64,000 bases of DNA from Streptomyces wedmorensis. GTDB lineage: Bacteria > Actinomycetota > Actinomycetes > Streptomycetales > Streptomycetaceae. A model generated the notes under the pieces. That model searched no databases and was not told where the DNA came from. It worked only from the letters and a program-made list of their open reading frames with translations. The stretch lies in contig NZ_JNWK01000017.1 of the NCBI RefSeq assembly GCF_000716445.1, positions 124,001 to 188,000 on the forward strand, read 5' to 3'. Positions 33,521-42,122 of this stretch are shown here, one piece after another. The position numbers and the translations under genes are program-made. Position 1 is the stretch's first letter. Each line of letters starts with the position of its first letter.

Positions 33521-34828
33521 ATGCCCGTATCGCTACCGCGTCAGAGAATCGTCTCTGCAGCTGCGGGACCCGGTGAGGCCACCCCTATGGACGCCACCGC
33601 TATGACAGGCACAGTCACCGTCACAGGTACCGATCGCACCGATCTCACCCTCCTGGTCGTCGAGGACGACCCGGCGGGCGCCCTCGCCGTACCCGAACTG
33701 CTCGACGCGGCCGACGCCGCCGGCACCCGGGTCCGCATCCGTACCGCCCGCAACCTCACCGAGGCCGAGCGGCTCCTCACCGACGACGTCCACTGCGTCC
33801 TGGTCGACCTGTCCCTGCCGGGCCCCAGGGCCGCGGCCGGCGACGACCCGCTCGCACCCCTGCGGCACATCCTCCGCCTCGCCCCCCGCCACGCCGTCCT
33901 CGCCCTCGCCGCCTCGGCGGACGCGGAACTCGCGGCCGAGGCCGTACGCGTCGGGGCCCAGGACCACCTCTTCCGCGAGGAGCTCGACGGGCGGCTGCTC
34001 AGCCGGGCCATCCGGTACGCGGTCGAGCGCAAGCGCGCCGACGCCGTCCAGGTCAAACTGGCCGAGTCCCGCCTCCGGGCCCAGGAGAACGCCCGGCTGG
34101 AACGCGGACTGCTCCCCACTCCGCTCCTGGAGGGCTCCGACCTGCGGTTCGCCGCCCACTACCGCCCCGGCCGCTCCCGGGCGCTGCTCGGCGGCGACTT
34201 CTACGACGTCGTCCGCACGCCCGACGGCACCGTCCACGCCATGATCGGCGACGTGTGCGGGCACGGCCCCGACGAGGCCGCGCTCGGGGTCGAGCTGCGG
34301 ATCGCCTGGCGGGCCCTGACCTTCGCGGGCCTGTGCGGGGACGAGCTGCTCTCGACCATGCAGCAGGTCCTCGAACACGAGCGGGAGAGCGAGGAGATCT
34401 TCGCGACCCTCTGCACCGTCGACATCGCGCCCGACGGACGCCGGGCGGGCCTCTGCCTGGCCGGCCACCCCTCCCCGCTGATCGCCCGCCAGGACCGGGC
34501 GGCCCGACTGCTCCCGTACGAGGACGGCGGCCCGGCCCTCGGACTGCTGCCGCGCGCCCGCTGGCCGCGCCGCCAGGTGGAGCTGGGCGGGGCGTGGAGC
34601 CTCCTCATGTACACGGACGGCCTCATCGAGGGCCGCTCCGCCGGCCCCGGCTCGCCCCGCCTCGGCCAGGACGGCATGGTCACGATGATCAACCGGCAGC
34701 TGACCTCGGGCCTGCGCGGCGAGGAACTCCTGGAAGCGGCCGTCACCGAGGTCCGGTCGCTGAACGGCGGCGAACTGACCGACGACGTCGCAGTCCTGGC
34801 CCTGGAAAGGGACAGGGCCCGGGGGTAG
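33521..34828 (+). CDS. PP2C (SpoIIE/RsbU-type) phosphatase with receiver-like domain
   Basis: The 435-residue protein combines a receiver-like domain (about residues 40-160; putative phosphoacceptor region VHCVLVDLSLPG), a short linker helix and a PP2C phosphatase domain (about 210-430). Its metal-binding aspartates lie in LLGGDFYDVV, GDVCGHGPDEA, MYTDGLIEG and LTDDVAVL. Such proteins control anti-anti-sigma factors by dephosphorylation, in sigma-B-like stress or differentiation pathways. I prefer the ATG at 33521, with AAGGAA upstream; the frame is open from 33314. The stop codon lies in the loop of a terminator hairpin. Confidence 0.9.
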   Translation: MPVSLPRQRIVSAAAGPGEATPMDATAMTGTVTVTGTDRTDLTLLVVEDDPAGALAVPELLDAADAAGTRVRIRTARNLTEAERLLTDDVHCVLVDLSLPGPRAAAGDDPLAPLRHILRLAPRHAVLALAASADAELAAEAVRVGAQDHLFREELDGRLLSRAIRYAVERKRADAVQVKLAESRLRAQENARLERGLLPTPLLEGSDLRFAAHYRPGRSRALLGGDFYDVVRTPDGTVHAMIGDVCGHGPDEAALGVELRIAWRALTFAGLCGDELLSTMQQVLEHERESEEIFATLCTVDIAPDGRRAGLCLAGHPSPLIARQDRAARLLPYEDGGPALGLLPRARWPRRQVELGGAWSLLMYTDGLIEGRSAGPGSPRLGQDGMVTMINRQLTSGLRGEELLEAAVTEVRSLNGGELTDDVAVLALERDRARG

Positions 34829-34844
34829 CCCCCGGGCCCTGTCC
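34810..34844. terminator. Terminator with the stop codon as its loop
   Basis: A 16-bp perfect stem has the three-base loop TAG, which is exactly the stop codon of the PP2C phosphatase gene. It also lies just beyond the convergent DUF2516 gene and can serve both. Confidence 0.9.
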
Positions 34845-34869
34845 GCCGTCTTCTCCCGCGAGCCGGTCG

Positions 34870-35211
34870 CTACCGGCCGCCGTTGTAGGGGCCGTACGGC
34901 CCATCGCTGCTGGAGCCGCCGCCGCGGCCCCGGCCTCCGCCGGAGACCTGCGCGAGCGCGGGGCGCACGTCCACCATGAACACGATGGCCGCGATCAGCC
35001 CGGCGATCTGCAGGAACAGCATCGGCAGCAGCAGGTTCAGGACGAGGTTGATGCCCAGGATGATCAGCCAGAACTTCTTCGTCTGCTTCTCGGCGGCACG
35101 GTAGGCGTCCTCGCGCGCCATCGCGGCGAAGACGAGCGCGGCGACGGCGAAGCCGGTGAAGACAAGGAAGATCACCAGGGAGAGAAGGGAGTCGAATCCC
35201 GCGCGCAACAT
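34870..35211 (-). CDS. DUF2516 family membrane protein
   Basis: The 113-residue protein has three or four hydrophobic segments (LLSLVIFLVFTGFAVAALVFAAM, FWLIILGINLVLNLL, LQIAGLIAAIVFMVDVRP) and a Gly/Arg/Ser-rich cytoplasmic tail (SGGGRGRGGGSSSDG). This matches the DUF2516 family of actinobacteria, of unknown function. The ATG at 35211 has AGGCGG at a good distance; a GTG at 35220 is the alternative. It is downstream of the HbhA-like gene on the same strand, as elsewhere in Streptomyces. Confidence 0.85.
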   Translation of the reverse strand: MLRAGFDSLLSLVIFLVFTGFAVAALVFAAMAREDAYRAAEKQTKKFWLIILGINLVLNLLLPMLFLQIAGLIAAIVFMVDVRPALAQVSGGGRGRGGGSSSDGPYGPYNGGR

Positions 35212-35302
35212 GCTGAGCACCGCCTAGTGAAGAGGAAGAGAAAGCGCCTCGCGGTCAAGGTACCCGGTACAACGCACCGGGTACCCGCATTGGTGCCCCG
35301 GC

Positions 35303-35905
35303 CTACTCCTTCCCGGCGGCGACGTCCTCGGAAGCGACCTTCTTGGCGGAGGCCTTGCGGGCGGTGGTCTTCCTGGCGGGAGCCTTCCTGGCCGCGGGCT
35401 CCGCGTCGGCGCCGTCGGTCTCCGGCTCCGCCGCCGAGGCGTCCGCCCCGGCCTTCGGCTCCGACTCCGACTCCGGCTCGACGACGACGGCGATCTCGAC
35501 GATCTCCTCGGCGGCCTCGCCCCGCCAGGCCTTCACGGCCTCCTCGCCGTGGGCGGCGACCTCCTCGTACTTCTCGCGCGCCTTCACGGCGTACTCGGCG
35601 GCGACGCCGACGCCGCGCAGGGCGAGGTCCTGGGCGGTCTCGCCGAGCTTCTTCAGGTCCGTGTCGAGGCCGCCGACGACCTCGGCGAACTTCGACTGCA
35701 CGGTGGCCTGGGCCCCCTTGGCCTGGGCGCTCACCTTCTCCTGCACGGCCTTCGGGTCGGTCTTCCGTACGGCCTCGAACCGGGCGGGCGCCTCGGCGGC
35801 GAGCTGCTCGATCAGGCCGGGAACCTTCCTGGCCCGCTGCGCGACGAGGTCGGCGGTGCCGGCGGCGAAGAAGAGAGGGGTACGCAGTTCGTCGATGATG
35901 GCCAT
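35303..35905 (-). CDS. Heparin-binding-haemagglutinin-like Lys/Ala-tailed protein
   Basis: The 200-residue protein begins MAIIDELRTPLFFAAGTADLVAQRARKVPGL, the N-terminal segment of the actinobacterial HbhA-like group. A long helical, probably coiled-coil part (about residues 25-130) follows, with an acidic linker and a basic tail with AKKT-type repeats (KAPARKTTARKASAKK) like histone H1. In mycobacteria the counterpart binds heparan sulfate and lipid bodies. In Streptomyces the role is unknown; DNA or envelope association is possible. It sits between the XRE regulator and DUF2516 genes, all on the same strand. Confidence 0.82.
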   Translation of the reverse strand: MAIIDELRTPLFFAAGTADLVAQRARKVPGLIEQLAAEAPARFEAVRKTDPKAVQEKVSAQAKGAQATVQSKFAEVVGGLDTDLKKLGETAQDLALRGVGVAAEYAVKAREKYEEVAAHGEEAVKAWRGEAAEEIVEIAVVVEPESESEPKAGADASAAEPETDGADAEPAARKAPARKTTARKASAKKVASEDVAAGKE

Positions 35906-35938
35906 GCTGGTGGTCCTCCCGGTGTGACGTGACGTGTA

Positions 35939-36409
35939 CTAGCTCGAAGCCGGTCCGGCATCGGGTGCGGCGGGCGCCTGGCCGGCGGCCGTCGGGGCGC
36001 TCTCGGCGGCGGTCGCCTGGCCGGCGGCTGCAGCCGCTGCTACTGCCGCTGCCGCCGCGGCCTCGGCGGCGTTCTCCTTGCGGAACGAGTCGTAGATCTG
36101 GAGCAGCACCTGCTTCTGCCGCTCGTTGATCGAGGGATCGGCCAGGATGACGGCTCGCGTCTCCAGGTCCTCCCGCTCCTTCTCGTCGAGGATCCCCGCC
36201 CGCACGTAGAGCGTCTCGGCGGAGATCCGCAGCGCCTTCGCGACCTGTTGCAACACCTCGGCGCTCGGCTTGCGCAGCCCCCGCTCGATCTGGCTCAGGT
36301 ACGGGTTCGACACCCCGGCGGCCTCGGCGAGCTGCCGCAGGGACAACTGCGCGGTCCGCCGCTGCTCGCGGAGGTACTCGCCGAGATTGCCGACGTTGAG
36401 CGATGCCAT
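35939..36409 (-). CDS. XRE-family helix-turn-helix regulator
   Basis: The 156-residue protein has a Cro/C1-type HTH at about residues 8-65 (LGEYLREQRRTAQLSLRQLAEAAGVS, NPYLSQIERGLRKPSAEVLQQVAKAL), then a helical middle part, then an Ala-rich low-complexity tail. This architecture is common next to hbhA-like genes in actinobacteria, suggesting it regulates that gene. The ATG at 36409 is directly preceded by a long palindrome (36433-36464) that is a good autoregulatory operator. The ten-residue alanine run is encoded by GCN repeats. Confidence 0.88.
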   Translation of the reverse strand: MASLNVGNLGEYLREQRRTAQLSLRQLAEAAGVSNPYLSQIERGLRKPSAEVLQQVAKALRISAETLYVRAGILDEKEREDLETRAVILADPSINERQKQVLLQIYDSFRKENAAEAAAAAAVAAAAAAGQATAAESAPTAAGQAPAAPDAGPASS

Positions 36410-36432
36410 GCTCCGACCATGCCAGCTGCTGC

Positions 36433-36464
36433 TAACTATTGCAAGCAGCCGCTTGCAACAGTTA
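36433..36464. promoter_or_regulatory. Operator palindrome between divergent XRE and AraC genes
   Basis: TAACTATTGCAAGC and GCTTGCAACAGTTA are 14-bp arms with a 4-base spacer and one mismatch. The core TTGCAAGC/GCTTGCAA is perfect. It is AT-rich against the surroundings and lies between the two regulator genes, 24 bp from the XRE start. Confidence 0.8.
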
Positions 36465-36515
36465 CGTCGAACGAGGGACCACGGCCGGCCCGCGGCGCCG
36501 TGCGATGCTGATGGG

Positions 36516-36986
36516 GTGACCCTTGAGGACCTGATACGACTGCGGCGCGCGCGGGACACCATGGATCGGGACTACGCGTCACCCCTGGACGTGCCGGCCC
36601 TGGCCAAGGTCGCCCTGATGTCCACCGGCCACTTCACCCGCAGCTTCCGGGCCGCCTACGGCGAGACGCCCTACAGCTACCTGATGACCCGCCGCGTGGA
36701 ACGCGCCAAGGCCCTGCTGCGCCGGGGCGACCTGAGCGTCACGGAGGTCTGCTTCGCGGTGGGCTGCACCTCGCTCGGCTCCTTCAGCTCCCGCTTCACC
36801 GAGCTCGTCGGCGAGACCCCCAGCGCCTACCGCGCCCGCCGCCACGAGACCGGCGCCGCGATTCCCGCCTGCGTCGCCAAGATCCTCACCCGCCCGGTGA
36901 GACACGGCGCGGCCGCCAGGACGTCCGCGCCCCAGTCCGGCGAACCGGTCAGGATCCGAGAAGCGGAATCCGCCGCCGCGCTTTAG
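36516..36986 (+). CDS. Small AraC-family regulator
   Basis: The 156-residue protein is mostly a DNA-binding domain: two HTH units (VPALAKVALMSTGHFTRSFRAAYG and VTEVCFAVGCTSLGSFSSRFTELVG) near the N-terminus, then a ~50-residue tail. There is no sensor domain. Stand-alone AraC proteins of this form often sit beside VOC-family genes, as here (36997), and probably control them. I take the GTG at 36516; it lacks a clear ribosome-binding site and could be leaderless. Confidence 0.82.
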   Translation: MTLEDLIRLRRARDTMDRDYASPLDVPALAKVALMSTGHFTRSFRAAYGETPYSYLMTRRVERAKALLRRGDLSVTEVCFAVGCTSLGSFSSRFTELVGETPSAYRARRHETGAAIPACVAKILTRPVRHGAAARTSAPQSGEPVRIREAESAAAL

Positions 36987-36996
36987 CGTCGACCTC

Positions 36997-37413
36997 ATGA
37001 ACGTCAGACTCTCGCAGTGCTTCATCGCCGTCGACGACCACGACAAGGCGCTCGCCTTCTACCGCGACGCCCTCGGCCTGGAGGTCCGCAACGACGTCGG
37101 GTTCGAGGGGATGCGCTGGGTGACGGTCGGCTCCCCCGACCAGCCGGACGTCGAGATCGTCCTCGAACCGCCGCTCGCCGACCCCAACGCCTCCCCCGCC
37201 GACCGGCAGGCCGTGGCCGAGCTGCTCGCCAAGGGCATGCTCCGCGGCGTGATCTTCGCGTCCGAGGACGTCGACAAGACCTTCGAGACCATCCGCGCCG
37301 CCGGCGGCGAGGTCCTCCAGGAGCCCGTCGACCAGCCGTACGGCGTCCGCGACTGCGCCTTCCGCGACCCCTCCGGCAACATGGTCCGCTTCACCCAGCC
37401 CCGCAAGCCCTGA
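36997..37413 (+). CDS. VOC-family (glyoxalase-like) protein
   Basis: The 138-residue protein shows two beta-alpha-beta-beta-beta modules of the vicinal oxygen chelate fold: FIAVDDHDKALAFYRDALGLEV, then AGGEVLQEPVDQPYGVRDCAFRDPSGNMVRF. The metal position Glu/His set is incomplete (the first strand has Gln-Cys rather than His), so it may be a binding or resistance protein rather than a lyase. It starts 10 bases after the AraC-type gene and is probably co-transcribed with it. Confidence 0.87.
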   Translation: MNVRLSQCFIAVDDHDKALAFYRDALGLEVRNDVGFEGMRWVTVGSPDQPDVEIVLEPPLADPNASPADRQAVAELLAKGMLRGVIFASEDVDKTFETIRAAGGEVLQEPVDQPYGVRDCAFRDPSGNMVRFTQPRKP

Positions 37414-37729
37414 CCCACCCCCCACGCGACGCTCCCCACCCGGCGAGCGTCGCGCAGTCATTCCCACCCAACCCCCGCCGAGCGTCCACGTGATGCGGCA
37501 ACGCGGGCCCCGCGTGGTGGGCGGCGACCCACGCCCGGTCCGCCGCGCCGATCTCGTCGTCCACCCACGCGAACGGCCGCCCCGCGGCCCACGCCACGAG
37601 CGCCGGGGTCTTCCAGTGGAGCCCCGGCCACCCGGCCACGTCCGGCCCGTCCACGTCCAGGAAGAGCAGGGGCCGGGGGTCGTCGGGGGCGGTGCCGCTC
37701 CACTCCCCCGCGTGCTCGTGCGACGTCAT
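37391..37729 (-). pseudogene. HAD-like protein with an internal deletion
   Basis: The frame starts MTSHEHAGEWSGTAPDD, then RPLLFLDVDG, the first motif of haloacid-dehalogenase-like phosphatases. It then jumps within ten residues to GLHWKTPALVAWAAGRPFAWVDDEIG, which in the intact Streptomyces family members I remember comes about 60-70 residues later, and ends with a WVAAHHAGPALPHHVDARRGL segment. The reading frame is kept, but the core of the fold is missing, so I treat it as a remnant. It overlaps the 3' end of the VOC gene by 23 bases on the opposite strand. Confidence 0.6.
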
Positions 37730-37817
37730 GACACCATCCTGCCCGCCCGGACAACTCGTCCGCTTCTCGATAATCCGTGACGGATCGAGTCTCGGTACGC
37801 TGGGAGGCATGACCGCC

Positions 37818-38294
37818 ATGGCACCCACTCGGACCGAGCCGGACCTCTCCTATCTGCTGGACCACACCAGCCACGTCCTGAGGACGCGGATGGCGGCGGA
37901 GTTGGGGGAGATCGGGCTGACCGCGCGAATGCACTGCGTGCTGGTGCACGCGTTGGAGGAGGAGCGGACGCAGGCGCAGCTCGCCGAGATCGGGGACATG
38001 GACAAGACGACGATGGTGGTGACGGTCGACGCGCTGGAAAAGGCGGGGCTGGCCGAGCGGAGGCCGTCGAGCACGGACCGGCGGGCGCGGATCATCGCCG
38101 TGACGGAGGAGGGGGCGAAGGTCGCGCGGAAGAGCCAGAAGATCGTCGACGGGGTGCACGAGGGCGCGCTCGGGTCGCTTCCCGAGGACGAGCGCACGGT
38201 CCTCCTCCGGGCGCTGAACAGGCTGGCGACCGGCCACTTGGACACCCCCGTCGAGGGCCCGAAGCCCGCACGGAGGGCCCGGCAGCGCGGGTGA
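37818..38294 (+). CDS. MarR-family transcriptional regulator
   Basis: The ~158-residue protein has the MarR fold: dimerisation helices at both ends and a winged helix (LAEIGDMDKTTMVVTVDALEKAGLAERRPSS, DRRARIIAVTEEG). I prefer the ATG at 37818, ten bases after GGGAGG, to the ATG at 37809, which is only one base from it. It precedes an efflux MFS gene on the same strand and is the probable regulator of that gene. Confidence 0.9.
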   Translation: MAPTRTEPDLSYLLDHTSHVLRTRMAAELGEIGLTARMHCVLVHALEEERTQAQLAEIGDMDKTTMVVTVDALEKAGLAERRPSSTDRRARIIAVTEEGAKVARKSQKIVDGVHEGALGSLPEDERTVLLRALNRLATGHLDTPVEGPKPARRARQRG

Positions 38295-38368
38295 GCCCGT
38301 GACGGGCCCCGCGCACGGGCCGGAAGTACTCTCGTAAAAAATAGTCCGCAACAAAACCTTCTGCTAAC

Positions 38369-38402
38369 GTCTCTCCTGTTGCCTCCGTCGAACAGGAGAG
38401 AC
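38369..38402 (+). promoter_or_regulatory. 12-bp hairpin covering the ribosome-binding site of the MFS gene
   Basis: GTCTCTCCTGTT and AACAGGAGAGAC form a perfect 12-bp stem with a 10-base loop. The right arm contains the Shine-Dalgarno AGGAGAG of the gene starting at 38408. It could block translation in the mRNA, or be the MarR operator in DNA. Confidence 0.75.
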
Positions 38403-38407
38403 CTGCC

Positions 38408-39844
38408 ATGCCCACGCCTGCCACCCCCTCCCGACAGCTCGCTCTCGGCGTCCTCGCCACCGGGATGCTGATGACGGTCCTCGACGGCAGCATCGTGACC
38501 GTCGCGATGCCCGCCGTTCAGGAGGACCTCGGATTCACGCCCGTCGGCCTCAGCTGGGTCGTGAACGCGTACCTGATCGCGTTCGGGTCGCTGCTGCTCC
38601 TCGCCGGCCGCCTCGGCGACCTGATCGGGCGGAAGCGGATGTTCCTCGCCGGGACCGGGATCTTCACCGCCGCGTCGCTCCTCGCGGGGGTCGCCGCGTC
38701 CCCCGGCGTCCTGATCGCCGCCCGCTTCCTGCAGGGCGTCGGCAGCGCGATGTCGTCCGCGGTCAGCCTCGGCATCCTCGTGACCCTGTTCACCGCCCAG
38801 CGCGAACGGGCCAAGGCCATCGCGGTGTTCAGCTTCACCGGCGCCGCGGGCGCGTCCATCGGACAGGTCCTCGGCGGCGTGCTCACCGACGCGCTCACCT
38901 GGAACTGGATCTTCTTCATCAACCTGCCCATCGGCGCCGCCACGCTGCTCGTCGCCCTGCGCGCCCTCCCCGCCGACAAGGGCCTCGGATCCAAGGCCGG
39001 AGCCGACGTCATCGGCGCACTGCTCGTCACCTCGGGCCTGATGGCCGGCATCTACGCGGTCGTCAAGATCGAGGAGTACGGGGCCGGTTCGGCCCGCACC
39101 CTGGGTCTCGGCGGCCTCGCCCTCGCCCTGCTCGCCGGCTTCCTCGTCCGCCAGGCCCGCACCGCGAACCCCCTCATGCCGCTCCGGATCCTCCGCTCCC
39201 GCAGCGTCGCCGGCGCGAACGTCGTCCAGATGCTGATGGTCGCCGCGCTGTTCTCCTTCCAGATCCTCGTCGCCCTCTACCTGCAGAAGGTCCGCGGATA
39301 CGGCGCCGCCGAGACCGGCCTCGCGATGCTGCCCGCCGCCGCCGTCATCGGAGCGGTCTCCCTGGGCGTCTCGGCCCGCCTCATCGCCCGCTTCGGCGAA
39401 CGGAACGTCCTGCTCACCGGCATCGTCATGCTCGTCGGCGTCCTCGGCCTGCTGACCCGCGTCCCCGTCGACGCCTCGTACGCCACCGACCTGCTGCCGG
39501 TGATGCTCCTCGCCGCCGGGTTCGGACTGGCCCTCCCCGCCCTCACCTCGCTCGCCATGTCGGGCGCCGACGAGGCGGACGCGGGCCTCGCCTCCGGCCT
39601 GTTCAACACCACCCAGCAGATCGGCATGGCCGTCGGCGTCGCCGTCCTGTCCACCCTGGCCGCCACCCGCACCGAGACCCTCACCGCCGCCGGCCGCCCC
39701 GCCGCCGAGGCGCTCACCGGCGGCTACCACCTCGCCTTCGCCGTCGGCACGGGCCTCCTCCTCGTCGCCCTGGCGGTGGCCGCCACCGTCCTGCGCCCGG
39801 CCACGGCCTCCGCCGACAGGACGCGGATGACAATGGCGGCATGA
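38408..39844 (+). CDS. DHA2-type MFS drug/proton antiporter
   Basis: The 478-residue protein has about 14 predicted transmembrane helices and the EmrB/QacA signatures: MLMTVLDGSIVTVAMPAVQ in helix 1, the motif A loop LAGRLGDLIGRKRMF, and the motif C region GAAGASIGQVLGGVLTDAL. It should export hydrophobic drugs or metabolites. Its ribosome-binding site is inside a perfect hairpin. It follows a marR gene and overlaps the next gene by four bases (ATGA). Confidence 0.93.
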   Translation: MPTPATPSRQLALGVLATGMLMTVLDGSIVTVAMPAVQEDLGFTPVGLSWVVNAYLIAFGSLLLLAGRLGDLIGRKRMFLAGTGIFTAASLLAGVAASPGVLIAARFLQGVGSAMSSAVSLGILVTLFTAQRERAKAIAVFSFTGAAGASIGQVLGGVLTDALTWNWIFFINLPIGAATLLVALRALPADKGLGSKAGADVIGALLVTSGLMAGIYAVVKIEEYGAGSARTLGLGGLALALLAGFLVRQARTANPLMPLRILRSRSVAGANVVQMLMVAALFSFQILVALYLQKVRGYGAAETGLAMLPAAAVIGAVSLGVSARLIARFGERNVLLTGIVMLVGVLGLLTRVPVDASYATDLLPVMLLAAGFGLALPALTSLAMSGADEADAGLASGLFNTTQQIGMAVGVAVLSTLAATRTETLTAAGRPAAEALTGGYHLAFAVGTGLLLVALAVAATVLRPATASADRTRMTMAA

Positions 39845-40782
39845 GAGCCGATCGACTCGTCGCCGCCCTGCTCTTCCTCCAGACCAGGCAGCGGGTCACC
39901 GCCGCCGAACTCGCCGCCGAACTGGACGTGTCCGAACGGACCGCCCGCCGGGACCTCGAAGCGCTCGCGAGCGCCGGGGTCCCGGTCTACTCCCAGGCCG
40001 GCCAGGGCGGCGGCTGGTCGCTCGTCGGCGGAGCCCGTACCGACCTGACCGGCCTGACAGCACCCGAGATCCGCGAACTGTTCCTGCTGACGGGGCCCGA
40101 CGCCGGTGCGAGCCCCCGGACCCGGACCGCCCTGCGGAAGCTCGTACGGGCCCTCCCCGCACCGCTCAGGGACGGCGCCGAGGCCGCCGCCCGCGCCGGG
40201 GTCGCCGACGGCACCGACTGGGCGGGCACGGACACGGAGGAACCCCTGCTGGCCCCGGTCCAACGGGCCGTGGTCGAGGGGCGCGAGCTCAGGATCGGGT
40301 ACGCCAGGCCCGGCCGGGACCCGCACGAGCGGACCGTCCGGCCGCTCGGGATCGCCGCCAAGGCCGGCGTCCGCTACCTCGTCGCCGACACCGAGCACGG
40401 CCTCCGCACCTTCCGCGTCGGCCGCGTCACCTCCGTCGCCGAGACCGGCAACCCCGTCGTACGGCCCGAGGGCTTCGACCTCGCCACCGCCTGGCGCGCC
40501 CTCGCCGCCCGCATGGAGGACCGGCTGGTCGCCGTGACCGTACGCGGACGGGCCGCACCCGGCACCGAACCCGTCCTGGAAGGCCTGCTCGGCGGGCGCG
40601 TACGGTACGGCGAACGCACCGCGGACGGCTGGACGGCCATCGAGGCCGACGGCCCCTCCCCCGAGGTCGTCGCCGCCCGGCTCGCCGGCCTCGGCGCCCG
40701 CGTCGAACTCCACGACCCGCCCGAGGCCCGCGCCGCCCTCGCCCGCATCGGCGCCGAACTCACAGCGCTGTACGGGACCTGA
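39841..40782 (+). CDS. YafY-type HTH-WYL transcriptional regulator
   Basis: The 313-residue protein has an N-terminal HTH_11 domain (LVAALLFLQTRQRVTAAELAAELDVS, ERTARRDLEALASAGVPVYSQ) and a WYL domain (ELRIGYARPGRDPHERTVRPLGIAAKAGVRYLVA) with a C-terminal WCX extension. WYL proteins sense nucleic-acid or nucleotide ligands. The start overlaps the MFS stop, so the two genes form an operon. Confidence 0.92.
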   Translation: MRADRLVAALLFLQTRQRVTAAELAAELDVSERTARRDLEALASAGVPVYSQAGQGGGWSLVGGARTDLTGLTAPEIRELFLLTGPDAGASPRTRTALRKLVRALPAPLRDGAEAAARAGVADGTDWAGTDTEEPLLAPVQRAVVEGRELRIGYARPGRDPHERTVRPLGIAAKAGVRYLVADTEHGLRTFRVGRVTSVAETGNPVVRPEGFDLATAWRALAARMEDRLVAVTVRGRAAPGTEPVLEGLLGGRVRYGERTADGWTAIEADGPSPEVVAARLAGLGARVELHDPPEARAALARIGAELTALYGT

Positions 40783-40806
40783 GCACCGGGGAACCGCCCC
40801 CCGGGC

Positions 40807-42051
40807 TCAGAAGATGTCGGGCGAGAACGGCCGCAGCGGCGTACGGAACAGCAGGTCGGCCCGGGCCGCCGCGCCCGCCGTCGCCTCCTCCACGCGCCCC
40901 AGCCGGGCCAGCCGTACCGCCGACTCGTCGCCGAACGCCAGCGTGGCCGACTCGGCCACGTCGAAGGCGAGATCGGCCGACTCGGAGGTACGGACACAGG
41001 ACGCGCCCGCCGGGGAGGCGTCCAGCCGGAACCGGCCGCCGGCCAGACCGTCCGCGTCCCGCACGTCCAGGACGAGACTCCCCTCCACCGGATACGTCCG
41101 GCTCTCCAGGACCCGGACGACGTCCAGGACCCGGACCCACAGCATGTCCACGTACGTCAGCGTCCGCGCCGCGCGCGGGTCCGGCAGCAGCAGCGGCAGC
41201 GGGTCGTCGGGCGCCCGGTAGCCGGAGCGGACCGTGGCGATCCAGTCGATCGAGCAGAGGTAGTGCCACAGGGCGCGCTCGGCGGCCGGGGTGAACGCGA
41301 TCAGGTCCCGCACGGTCGCCGTGTTCACCGGCTGCTTCGCGTCGTCCCACTTGTCGTCGGCCGAGTACGACACGTACCCCTCGACCTCACCGGACTCCGC
41401 CCGGTACATCGCGTAGTACGGCTCCCGCCACGGCTCGCTCTGGTGTCCCAGGCCCGTGCCGAGCTCCCAGCCGCGCGCGTCGCGGTCGGTGACCCCGGCG
41501 CGGACCGCGGCGAGCCGCCGGTGCACCTCGGGGCCCACCTTGCGGATCTCCTCGCCGTCGGTGAGGTCGATCCGGCCGCCGTCCTCCGGGCTGCCCGAAC
41601 GACGCGGGTCGAGACCGGCCCGGCGCACGTCCACGCTCCACTCGGCGGCCCAGCTCGCCGGACCGAAGCCGTACCGCCCGTAGATCGGGTACTCGGCGGC
41701 GATCAGGGTCGCGATCGCGTCCCCGCGCTCCTTCGCGGCGGCGAGGTCCACGCTCATCATCCGGCTCAGCAGGCCGCGCCTGCGATGCGTCGGCGAGACG
41801 GTGACCTGGGTGATCGCGTCGGCGGTGAGGCTGCCGCCGCCGACGGTGCTGACCTCCTGCCGGAACGACCGGAAGGTGGCGACGATCCGGTCCCGGTCGA
41901 AGGCCCCGAGCGTCCGCCCGAGGTCCGCGTGCGCCAGCCGGTCCGCCACCTCCGCGTCCGACACGACGGGCGGCCGCAGGAAGCCGGTCCGCAAGGCCCG
42001 CTGCCAGTCGGGGAACTCGGACTCGGCCACCGTGCGCACGTCGACAGTCAT
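40807..42051 (-). CDS. Eis-like GNAT acetyltransferase
   Basis: The 414-residue protein shows the three-part architecture of Eis: an N-terminal GNAT with the acetyl-CoA loop [15 protein letters not shown], a second GNAT-like middle domain ([21 protein letters not shown]), and a C-terminal sterol-carrier-like domain ending in a free carboxyl Phe (PFSPDIF), the residue that in Eis acts as catalytic base. The mycobacterial enzyme acetylates aminoglycosides and lysines at multiple positions. A similar multi-site acetylase is likely here, with unknown natural substrate. Confidence 0.9.
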   Translation of the reverse strand: MTVDVRTVAESEFPDWQRALRTGFLRPPVVSDAEVADRLAHADLGRTLGAFDRDRIVATFRSFRQEVSTVGGGSLTADAITQVTVSPTHRRRGLLSRMMSVDLAAAKERGDAIATLIAAEYPIYGRYGFGPASWAAEWSVDVRRAGLDPRRSGSPEDGGRIDLTDGEEIRKVGPEVHRRLAAVRAGVTDRDARGWELGTGLGHQSEPWREPYYAMYRAESGEVEGYVSYSADDKWDDAKQPVNTATVRDLIAFTPAAERALWHYLCSIDWIATVRSGYRAPDDPLPLLLPDPRAARTLTYVDMLWVRVLDVVRVLESRTYPVEGSLVLDVRDADGLAGGRFRLDASPAGASCVRTSESADLAFDVAESATLAFGDESAVRLARLGRVEEATAGAAARADLLFRTPLRPFSPDIF

Positions 42052-42122
42052 CCTTCGACCCTATGCACGCGCCCCGCACCCCGCACCCGAGTTTCCCCGG
42101 CCCCCGCGCACCGGCGGACCGC

